From Sclerurus mexicanus (lineage: Eukaryota > Chordata > Aves > Passeriformes > Furnariidae), in assembly GCA_013396755.1 (NCBI GenBank), contig VWZF01006901.1, forward strand, positions 1,827,563 to 1,891,562: a stretch of 64,000 bases of DNA, in the 5' to 3' direction. The notes under the pieces are model-generated. The model was not told the DNA's origin and searched no databases. It saw only the letters and a program-made list of their open reading frames with translations. A program made the position numbers and the translations under genes. Within the stretch, counting starts at the first letter, position 1. Each line of letters starts with the position of its first letter. Of the stretch, positions 11,189 through 20,600 are shown piece after piece.

Positions 11189-14100
11189 CTGCAATGGTTT
11201 GAAGTTTTCTTCCAATTTTACAGCACTTGGATGAGGTTTTTTGCTAGTTTCCTAAATGAAAACATGTAGAAACTTAGTATTTAGGCATGCTTAAATGTGG
11301 TTTGCACACAGTAGTCTAGAGCTTTGGCCACAGAAAAGCTGTTACCATCAGGCAGTTATTCAAGTACCACCATAATAACACTGACCAATGCATTATCTGG
11401 TGCTACACAGAAACCTCAAGGGAGAGAGAAAAACCAGGACAAATTAACCTTCATCTCCGTCGGTAAGCCCTCTGGGTCAAGGTAGGGCTGCGACACAGGG
11501 ACAGACATGGAGAGGCTGCTGCCAGCTTTTAAGAGCGCAGGGAACGGCTCTCCCAGGCCATGAGTCTCCCACACCCTTCTTTAACTCCACCCAGGCACCC
11601 TGGGCACTTCTGTTCGCACTGAAAAGACACACAGGCTGTTGGGAGATACTTCACTACCCAGTCACAGTTTATTAGAAACTTTATATGAGAGGTTTTCCAA
11701 TGCATTTATTTAGTTTGACCAGGAAGGACGCATGAGCTCAGTGAAATTACTGCAGTACTCAGCAGCAGGAAAGGAAGAAAAATGTAATAAATTCAAATTC
11801 TTTGCCTCTTATCACTACATTCCCATCGGCTTGATTACAGTCCAGCTGCAACAAATCTTGAACTTAACTGCCTCCTTTTTCCTTGGAGAAAAAAGGGTAG
11901 TAGATGACCATTTGGAAAATTCACACACTGTAACGTGCCCCGACTTGTAGAATTTGAATGCTAAAAATAATTTAATAGCAAATCTCTACACTACACAGAA
12001 GCAGAAAGCACAGAATCTGTGCAAACCTGGAATCTGGATTTCTGTGGGGTGGGGATGAGGTGGGAAAAAACAGGTTCTCAGCTTGTACTTTACGAACACA
12101 AATGTACGGCTTTTAGGTGTTCAGATTGACGGTCATCTTTCGGATAAACTCGGGAAGCAGAAGAAAATTTCTGACAGATAAGGTTATTCCAGAATGTCTG
12201 TATCATCCGTTAAATTCTACTACTACATAAAGCAAATTACTACAATGTATGTCTAAACAACATACATCTTTACACCATGGGTGGTTCTTGAGAATCACAT
12301 TCACCCAATAAAAATCATGTTAAACAAGCATTAGCACTGTCACCCTTTATCCCTTATATAATAAGTTCCAGCTTGAGGAAATGTTTTTGATTACAAAGGT
12401 CCTGTCCTTTCTGTTAGATCATGGCTGTATTCTCTCCAACAGCTCTTGACATTTTTCTCTTTTAAAAAAAAATCGAGTTTTAGAAGAGTTTTGCTTTGGC
12501 AGGGAAGAAAATGCAGCGTTACAGAGAGTTATTTTGATAATGGACATTCAGAACAGTGAAGATTTCCTGTAAGGACATACATAGTCCATCAAGATGGTGA
12601 ACATTTACTGTTCAAAAAGGAGAAAGGGGAAAAAACCCAAACAACCCAAAACCTAAGAAAGGTACCCAGAAGGCTAGATCCAAGTCCTTGATTAAGGGCT
12701 CATTTGGTACTCCTTTCTCACTAGCGTAAAGCAAACCAACCATGACAATGTCTTAGAAGTCCTAAAGACCTCTGTTGCCTACACTGTTTCACCTGCAGTA
12801 TGCCTTAGCCTCGGCAGGGCTATGCCAACATTGCTTTCAAAATAGATGACAGTGAACAGTAAAGGAGATAGTGGTGTCCATGGGCTCTCGATTAAGAATC
12901 ACCCCGATTCTTTTCTGAAGCTTGAGGAACTGAATGCTATTACCCAAGACAAAATGCATCCTTGTGGGCCCTGCTGCCACACCTTGATAGATCCACTCTG
13001 GGTAGATCCTGATGGACCTCATTCAACTGCTTGCTTCAGCTCACCATCCTGTAGCCTTGCTGAATATTTAGTTCCTTTCTGCTGTTTGATTTTACTGATT
13101 CCATGAGCTTTGTGGGAGCTCTTCTGGACAGCTCAAAGCACAGTATAAATAAATGCAACACAGCTTCAGTTCTTTGGTATTAAAAAAAGCTCTCTAATGG
13201 CATGATTTTTTTACAGAAGACAGAAACTGTAAATCTTTTGATCTTTCAATGTTTCCAATGCTACTGCTTATATAAAAGATAGGGTCCAGAGAGGAAACTG
13301 CGTGAGTTTAGTCTGCTTGGGCAATAACAAAGACCACAAGTATAATTTTGAAGGAAAGAATGCACATTTAGCCAAACACTGGCAGATTTAATCACAGTCA
13401 CTTTACATACGTTGCAGAAATACACAAGCCCAAGCCACCTACTCTGATGTCTCCAGAGAAGATCTCCCACTCAGAGCTCAAGGATTCAGAAAAGACTGTC
13501 CCTATTCTTTAAAGGAACCAGAAATAGAAATGAAAAATCATACTGCTGAGTTACTAAGTATTGTGAAATGCTGGCTTTCCCAGCTAAGCGGAAGTTTATG
13601 TGTAAAACCTCTGTCTGAAAGGAAGAGAGAAAAGATTTTATATACAATTGAAATGAGTCTGTACATCTGCGTGAAGGATTAGGGGGGGTGATAAATACAT
13701 GGAATATTTAAAGGAGTCACCTGTGATGGCATATGCTGTCCCCTGTTTGGCCATTAGCCTCGCATGGAGAAGGAAAAGAAAAAATATCACCAGAGTATTT
13801 CTCTGCATCGTACAGATAATACCATACAGCAATTATACTCCCCAGTAACCCCTTATCATGGCGTAATCTGTCAACATGGATTTGAAGGAACAAGCAGAAT
13901 CTATTCCTACACTGGAACATGAAATAAATACTGCTTGCTCCAGGATTCTTTCAGGAAAACAATAAAGAGCATTTTCACATCTCATTCAAGTACTCATCAA
14001 TTCCTCATGCTGCCTGACAATTTCAGTTTTATGAGCAAAATGAAAGCACTAAGCATAGCTGTTTTTCCTGTATCAGAACTCCCAGTGATTAACCCTTAGA

Positions 14101-14602
14101 GCTGATGCATGCAGAGAGAAAGGGAAAAATTACTTCACTGCAAAACTCTGAATCGACAAGCTTCATATTGGCTTAGAGCGCACACTCTAAGCACTGCACT
14201 ATCTTCAGCTGAAATGAGCAGCACATATATCTGACTTCAGAGATAGAAATAAAACTGCTGAATTTAAGCAATAACATAACAATGAAGCAGCCTGAAAAGG
14301 GAAAAACAAAACCAGTAAAAAGATAGTAAATCCCTTTGTTCTAGTGGGATAAAAGAACATCACATTCCAATTCCAAATGATTTATTTTCAACTTAGATCT
14401 TGATTCCTCGGCAAAGGAAAATGAGTATTTCCAAATGACTGAGGAAGAAATGCTGTGACGCAACAGGACTTTTTTTGGTTTATTACAAATCAAAGGTTCC
14501 AGAAAATATTTTAGAATACAGATCTTTTAGAAACTAGCAGCACTATAAGCAAAGGGATTTAAAAAGCACAGGACAGTTAGTGGCAAGAAACACAGCACTC
14601 AC
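11189..14602 (-). other. TRERF1 intron (3.4 kb) with one possible microexon
   Basis: This intron has donor TCT then GTGAGT at 14602 and a good acceptor at 11190-11189. Near its 3' end, at 11449-11487, lies a possible in-frame microexon, listed separately. The rest is unique AT-rich DNA with no recognisable mobile element. Confidence 0.8.
11449..11487 (-). CDS. Possible TRERF1 cassette microexon (unconfirmed)
   Basis: These are thirteen codons reading PYLDPEGLPTEMK, in phase 0 at both ends, so inclusion would keep the frame between the exons ending at 14603 and starting at 11188. The acceptor is excellent: a pyrimidine tract (CTCTCCATGTCTGTCCCTG) then TCGCAG. The donor (AAG then GTTAAT) is weak. 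The same frame stays open further upstream to about 11580 (reading GLGEPFPALLKAG and SMSVPVSQ), which looks protein-like. It could be an alternative exon, a lost exon, or chance. I do not recall a mammalian counterpart. Confidence 0.3.
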
Positions 14603-14851
14603 AGAGGATGAGCAGGGGTTGGCCACTTTTGGACTGCACGGTGGAGAGTAAGTCATCTTCACGAGAACGGGCATCTCGTCATCTGACACAGAGTTGGCAG
14701 GCTTGTCTGTGACTGTGGCAGCGCTGGCAGAGGGCTGCGTGCTGGGCTCAGGTGACAGAAGCTTTACAGGGACAGACACTGGCATGACGATGGGTGCGAG
14801 GCTATCCACCTCTTTAGGCAGCGGCTGCTGTGGTGGTTTCTCTCCTTCATC
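14603..14851 (-). CDS. TRERF1: TRERF1 coding exon 3: Pro/Ser-rich segment
   Basis: This exon has 249 bases (83 codons, residues about 499-581), phase 0 at both ends. The acceptor is TTGTCTGTACAG before 14851 and the donor TCT then GTGAGT. It reads DEGEKPPQQPLPKEVDS, then LAPIVMPVSVPVKLLSPEPS, and the strongly conserved SVSDDEMPVLVKMTYSPP. Mammalian TRERF1 has a long polyproline run after EEGEK. This copy has only a short PPQQPLP there, so the polyproline tract is missing. The SDDEMPVLV block is the family landmark that fixes identity. Confidence 0.95.
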
Positions 14852-15786
14852 CTGTACAGACAATTAAAGGCTTTCAGCCTGTGTGAGGGAGCGCTGCTCC
14901 TGGATCGATGCACTACGCAATGTGTGCACCGTGGCTGGAAAGAAGTGGCCAGGGTTACAAAACACACACTGGCGTTCCTTCTTGGGACTCTTTACTGGCC
15001 TTGAATGACGCTGGAAGATTACCTAGGACTCCTACATAGGATTCAGCCTTGGTGACAAAGAATCTCCTGAAGCATCTTTACAAGATAACTTGCAGGAGGG
15101 CAGATAAACACATCTCTTTTTATAACTACAAACACAGAATTCGCCATCACCCACCTAAAAACAAAAACACAAACTGTGTAACTCTGGTAGCTTTTTGCCT
15201 TCCTATGGTATTCCCTGTTAGGACAGAATTTCTAAAATATCAGGATAGAGAAAGAGTGACAGGGCGAGTTATTTTTATGCAGAACAACTCAAATACATTT
15301 TTGGTTGGGCATTTGTTGATACCTATAGAACTAAAACACTTCAGAAGAAAGCTGTCAAAGATTCAAAAAATTTGCTCCTTCAGTTAAAGCCTGGGAAGGC
15401 TTCCAATAAATATCCCTTAGTCATCCAAGTAGTTCAAATGAAAATAAGGAAGACTTGATGTTCCTGGTATTTCTAATATAATAAACAAACATGAGGGGAA
15501 AAAAATTAAGACACTCCTGACATGACTTTGTAGCGTGTTTCTGTAATGGGCAGAGAAACAGAGAAGGACAAACACTGATCTGTCCTCCACCTCTGCCTCT
15601 GACTTTAGAACAAGACTTCTGGCCTACAAACTAACAGAATTATGTGCATTTCTACTTACACAGGGTAAGACATAACAAAACAGTGCCAAGAAGAACAAGT
15701 TTTGACAGCAAAGCAAAGCACGGCAAAGCAAGCAAACATCAACACAAAAAGAGAGCGCCAAATACTGAAGTAAAATGGACTGCTAC
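14852..15786 (-). other. TRERF1 intron, no gene seen
   Basis: This intron has donor CAG then GTAGCA. It has a short A/G-rich AGCAAAGCAAAG-like stretch at about 15705-15735 and is otherwise unique sequence. Confidence 0.8.
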
Positions 15787-15909
15787 CTGTTTGAAGTTAG
15801 GAGATGCTCTTACTCCTCCATGTGACCTCATGTGACCATTTAGAGCAGGCAAACTCTTAAACTCCTTCAAGCATATTGAACACATTAGCTTGTTCTTCAC
15901 ATCAGCTCT
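15787..15909 (-). CDS. TRERF1: TRERF1 coding exon 2: first C2H2 zinc finger
   Basis: The exon encodes a complete C2H2 finger: CSICLKEFKSLP then ALNGHMRSH, with Cys467-X2-Cys470-X12-His483-X3-His487. It ends GGVRASPNFKQ at a clear donor (CAG then GTAGCA) in phase 0. The 5' end is uncertain. The acceptor at 15911-15910 (CCTGAG) gives the phase-0 start needed to follow the previous exon and a length of 123 bases, but its pyrimidine tract is weak. Other AG choices at 15909-15908 and 15907-15906 break the phase. The first residues RADVKNK correspond to FDAKNK of the mammalian protein. The finger itself is certain. Confidence 0.9.
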
Positions 15910-17343
15910 CTCAGGAAGTGTTTCTCTGTTTTGGCCACTGGTTTTGTTTTCATTTTTTAAAGCACAGAGCAGAAGAAAAAAAAAAACATTCGTTTGGCAT
16001 GTTCCCTTTGTTACGGAGGAAGGTTTTTTTAGTCAAGGAACACAAAATTTTACAGCTAGATGGTTACAAAGTCATAGTTATACATGTGGTGACTGCTGTG
16101 GAATATGTGGCAAATAGCCCAGATGAGCTGCTCCCAAGATGGAGAGAAGGGAAGTTTGGAGTAGGGCATGCTCAACAAAATGTGGGTCTCAATACGGAAC
16201 AGTCTGAGAACCCATGAGATCCATCACAGCAGGCCTACATTTCCCCACTCATGACACCAATTAACAAGTAGTTGGACACAGGGCCTCTGACTTAAGGTAG
16301 ACAACCATGCTGATTGTCAACCTCAACCTTCAGAGGTGAGACCTTAAGAAAAAACAGATGATCTCTGCTGCCAAAGTTCAAATCCAAACCACACACCACC
16401 TCTTCTCTTATAAATGCAACGCAGAGCAAACTGCTCCCCTGCTTTTGGTTTTCCTTTGGTTTCCTCCCCCCTCCTTTGTTGTTTTTTTTTTTGAAAAACA
16501 AAGTATTTATTTGATTCTGTTGCTGAGGGCGGATGCTGTAAATCACACAAACTTAAAATCACAACGTACAAAACTAAAGATCTTCCTAGGACAGCAACAA
16601 TTATTACCTACCCAGACTGCATTCTTTTCCCTCCAAACTGCAGTATCCTTTGCATTTCTCATATTTAAATAAAAAGACAAAAGAAAGTATTTTGAAAATA
16701 TTTAAAAATACCTTTGTTCTGGGGACAGTGGCTGCAGTCTACCTTCTGACAGTTGCACCTGCTATCAAAGGAGAAGAAAGGAAAAGAAGGAAAATAGAAA
16801 AGAGAATTTTTCAGAAAATATTAATGCATCAATGAAAGTCCTCACAGCATTAAGTCTGTGTTTTGCACATGATTCTACTAATATTAAAAGCCTCTGAGTT
16901 GAGAGCCTGACATCAAATCAGTGCCCCTGTGAGCATAGTTAGTGCAAGTTTTTTTTACCACTCACCTGTTGTTTGAAGCACTACTTTTGGAAACAGGGAG
17001 TTGACTAACTGCTCCTAACAACTGAGCCTGCAGGTGTTGAAAAACTAGCAAGAATACTTAGTTGTAACTGGGTTCCTCCTCCCCAGAAACCAAGGCAGAA
17101 CTTCCCAAAGCCTCTCATAAGGAAAGCAGCAGCACCACAGCAGTTCTGTGCTGCTGCCCGCCTGGCCCAAAGCCAGCCCAGAGATGCAGACAGAAGTCTG
17201 TTAATGCAGTTCCCCAAAACATCCCAGAGGTACCCACTACTCACATCCCAACCTTCTGACTCTCCTGAAGCCATTTCGTTTGCACACACTGCTACTCTTC
17301 TGCAAACAAGTTTGGCTAACCATGGACCTAAAATAATACCTAC
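15910..17343 (-). other. TRERF1 intron after the large coding exon
   Basis: This 1.4-kb intron has donor CAG then GTAGGT at 17343. It has T/A runs at 16480-16500 and no recognised repeat. The first 338 bases stay open in the exon's frame (see findings). A roughly 26-residue segment known in mammals between these two exons was not found here. Confidence 0.75.
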
Positions 17344-18714
17344 CTGAGGCCACGTGGTGCTGGGAGAGTCTTGCTGAGAGCTTTTGTTGTTGAGATGAAC
17401 TCCCGAGGGTGGCAAAAGAGTTCGATGAGGGACAGCATTACCTACAGAATTAATCTCCTGCCGTGAGGGATCCTCTGCGGTATCTGGTGGAGTTAGGCCA
17501 ACGTGGGAGTTCAGAGATGGCACTCTGCTCTCACTTGAGTATTGCTTCTGCTGATCTTGCTGCTGCTGCAGTAAACTCTGTGGGTACAAGTGCCTGTACT
17601 GTTCATGGGGGTCTTGGAAGCAATACTGAGGCACTGCTCCCAACTGGATAAGCTGCACAGGATGACTGGGATCCTGCGAGTACTGGTGCGGTTCATGCAT
17701 AGTCTTTGGATCGGGTTCCCTGTGGTACGGAGGAAGTGGCAATTGCATCTGTTGCTGCTGTTGCTGTAACTGCTGCATGACAGGCTGTGTTTGGTAATAC
17801 TGAGCGATTTGCACTGGACACTGCCGCTGCTGCCGAGCGGGCTGCTGCTGCTGGAGCTCCTGGATCGAGAGCCGCTGGTGTCCCTGCTGTGGCTGCGCGT
17901 AGTACTGGGGCTGCTGCAGGTGCTGCATCTGCTGCGGTAAGAGCTGCTGGGACTGCATTTGTGGAACGTGCGCCTGCCCCGGCTGGAATGCAGAATGCAT
18001 CTGCATTTGTGATAAGTGCTGCTGGTAGTCGTAGTACAACTGTTGGTGCTGCATGACTTGCATTTGTTGCTTTTGCTGTGTGCTTGCAAAATTCTGGTGC
18101 GTTTGCTGTGGCACTGGTTGATACCTTTGTACAGTGGAAGTTACAGGCTGTTGCTCGACTGCTGGCTTCTGGGACAGCAGCTGCCTGAGCGCACTGTCAC
18201 CAGAATTATCCACCATTGAAGACTCGGTGTGCAAAACCTGAGCCATGTTGTTGACTTGGATTCTCAGATTTTGGTTAGCAAATACTTGTGTAAAGGAGTC
18301 CAATTTATGCAGGACACCACTGGTAATTTTTTGCGATCGATTTTCACTGGGTTGAGAGTAAGAATATTGGTATCCATCATGCGACTCCCCCTGCCCAAGG
18401 GGGCTCCACATCGCACTTTGATTATTCAAACTGTTCCTTGCTGGGACATGGTTTCCTGAGCCAGAATGCGTCCAACTGGTTTGTCTAGATGTATCCAGAG
18501 ACCCAAGACTTTTTGAACCTACAGGTAAAGCTATACTGTCCCTTGAATCTTGGGGAAACTGAGGGGAGAGGGGGGATGCCTGGGGAGCATCCATAACAGA
18601 CGTCCCATAGCTATGATTTAGAGATGGAAGGGAGTTCATTTGGTGTTGTTCATAGTACAAGTTCTCATTGTTGTTGGCAGTATGGTTAGTTTTATACAAT
18701 TGCTGGTCCCCCAT
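17344..18714 (-). CDS. TRERF1: TRERF1 first coding exon: Q-rich N-terminal half
   Basis: This exon has 1371 bases and 457 codons, from ATG at 18714 (MGDQQLYKTNH, with a purine three bases upstream) to WPQ and a CAG-GTAGGT donor. It contains conserved blocks: MDAPQASPLSPQFPQD, GYQYSYSQPSE, and GVLHKLDSFTQVFANQNLRI. Near residue 175 is ALRQLLSQK with an LXXLL (LRQLL) motif of the type used to bind nuclear receptors such as SF-1. Residues about 195-400 are glutamine-rich, including a run of six Q, with tyrosine- and histidine-containing repeats (QYY, QHQQ). TRERF1 is a nuclear coregulator. In mammals it activates steroidogenic genes such as CYP11A1 with SF-1 and CBP/p300. The frame is intact. 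CAG-rich codon use creates spurious Ser- and Ala-rich frames in the same DNA. Confidence 0.97.
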
Positions 18715-18726
18715 TTTTGGTCACTT
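18715..18726 (-). other. TRERF1: Likely 5' UTR part of the first coding exon
   Basis: An AG at 18728-18727 (GTTTGAAACAG) could be the acceptor joining an upstream non-coding exon to this coding exon, leaving 12 bases of UTR before ATG. An alternative AG lies 10 bases further upstream after a T/G-rich tract. The first coding exon of mammalian TRERF1 is also preceded by separate UTR exons, so splicing here is expected, but the exact site is uncertain. Confidence 0.35.
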
Positions 18727-19324
18727 CTGTTTCAAACTTACAGGCACACAAACCATTGAAATCTCTATGAACCCTGAGATAGCTGAGTGAGGGGAAGGGA
18801 GGGGAGAGGAGAAGAAGCTAGAATTACTTATAAATCAGCATGTCCATGTGCATCACAAGGACTAAAATCTCCTCCAGTCTATCAGTAATTCCAATCTCAG
18901 ACTCAACGTTGCTTCACATCTTCAATAAATGGACCACAGCACAAATTCTACACAGATTTGTAAATTCAGTGTGCCAAGCACCTGTGGAGTAAGAGGAAGA
19001 CAAGGTAAATTCTGGCTCTCTGCATAAACTGTTATTGTTATTGCCTCAAAGGAAACTGTAAAATCTTCTAGTTTGAAATACATAATCAGATGCAAAATTG
19101 TAACAGCTGGGCTATTTCAGAGCAGTTAGATTACTTCATCTTATCCCATTATGCTGCCTCTTCTCTAGTGCTCTGATAAAATTCTGCCAAACCAATAAAA
19201 GCTTATTCTTCAAAACTATCTTTTCCTATGAAGTATATGAACATTCAAGCAGTTTTAGCGGGTCACATCCTGGACTCTCATGGCTAGTTTTAGTCAAATA
19301 GTTGACTACCAAGCCATGTCAGAG
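18727..19324. other. Probable 5' intron of TRERF1, no feature seen
   Basis: Unique AT-rich sequence with a purine run (about 18788-18816, GGGGAAGGGAGGGGAG type). No exon, promoter or repeat was recognised. Confidence 0.6.
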
Positions 19325-20600
19325 ACTCACAGAATGGCTGGGGTTGGAAGGGACCACTGCAGAAAACTGGTCCAACATGAAAGCAGGTTCACCTCTGCAT
19401 ATCTCCAGAGAAGGAGACTCCACAACCAATCTGTGCAGCCTTTTCCAGTGCTCAGACACCCTCAAAGTAACAACAGATGTATCATATTCAGATGGAACTT
19501 CCTGTGTTTCAGTTTGTACCTGTTGCCCCTCGTTGTCGCTGGGCACCACTGAAAAGAGTCTGGTTCCATCCTCTTGACACCTGCCCTTAAGATATTTGTA
19601 TGCATTGGTAAGATCCTCCCTCTGTTTTCTCTTCTGCAAGCTAAACAGCCTCTCAAGAGATGCTCCAGATCCCTTAATCATCTTCATAGCCCTCTGCAGA
19701 ACCCTCCCCAACAGTCCCTTGCCTTTCTTGAACTGAGGAGCCCAGAACTGGACATGGCACTTCAGATGAGGCCTCACTAGGGCTGAGTAGAGGGGCAGGA
19801 TCACCTCTCTCGACCTGCTGGCAATGCTCATCCTAATGTACCCCAGGATACCACTGGCCTTCTTGTCCACAGGGGCACACTGCTGGCTCATGGACAGCTT
19901 GTTGTACACCAGGACCACCAGGTTCTTCTCCACAGTGCTGCTTTCCAGTAGACTGGCCCCCAGCAGGTTGGCCCCCAATCTGAACCAGTTAACATGGGGT
20001 TATTTTTCCCCTGGTGCAAGACCCTACACTTGCCTTCACTGAACTTCATTAAGGTCCTCTCCACCCAACTCTCCAGGTCTTGCTGAATGTCAGCACAGGT
20101 TTCTGACATATCAGACACTCCTCCCAGTTTTGTATCATCATGCTGAGAGTACATTCTGTCCCTTCATACAGGTCATTGATGAGGAAGCTGAAGAAGACTG
20201 GACCCAGTACTGACCTCTGGGGAACACCAGTAGCAATGGGCCTTCAGCCAGACTCTGCAGCACTGATCACAACTCTTGGATTGGCCAGTTCTCAAACCAC
20301 CTCACTGTCCACTCCTCTAACCCACACTTCCTGAGCTTACCTATGAGGACATTATGAGAGACACTGTCAAAAGCCTTCCTGAAGTCAAGGTGGACAACGT
20401 CCACTGCTCTCCTCTCATCTACTCACATCCAGACATTCCATCATAGGAGGCTATCAGATTGGTCAAGCAGTATTTCCCTTTGAATCCATGCTGACTACTC
20501 CAGATAACCTTTTCTTCCACATCCTAAGAGACTGCCCAGGATGAATTGTTTCATCATCTGTCCAGGGATGGACGTGAGGCTGACTGGCTGTAGTAAGTAT
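19325..20600 (-). mobile_element. CR1 LINE, 5'-truncated, with degraded reverse-transcriptase end
   Basis: The minus strand carries about 1.3 kb of CR1. The 3' end is at about 19325 on the plus strand, read there as 'acagaatggctggggttgg'. A decayed frame covers the C-terminal part of the CR1 reverse transcriptase ORF2 with blocks such as LVRPHLKCHVQFWAPQFKKG, then a LINAYKYLKG-type and a LFSVVPSD block. The 5' end is lost near 20600, as usual for CR1. Multiple frame changes show that it is dead. It lies in the same orientation as TRERF1. Confidence 0.92.

Noticed and set aside
17787..18056. 89-codon Ala-rich open frame on the plus strand
   Set aside because: Antisense shadow of the same Q-rich DNA (GCT/GCA from CTG/CAG), with no independent support.
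17511..18089. 192-codon open frame on the minus strand inside the first TRERF1 coding exon
   Set aside because: It is the +1/+2 shadow of the CAG-rich glutamine region, so it is Ser/Cys-rich and has no conserved block. The Gln frame is the real one.
19319..19978. 219-codon open frame on the minus strand that could look like a gene
   Set aside because: It is the decayed C-terminal reverse-transcriptase region of a CR1 LINE and is annotated as such.
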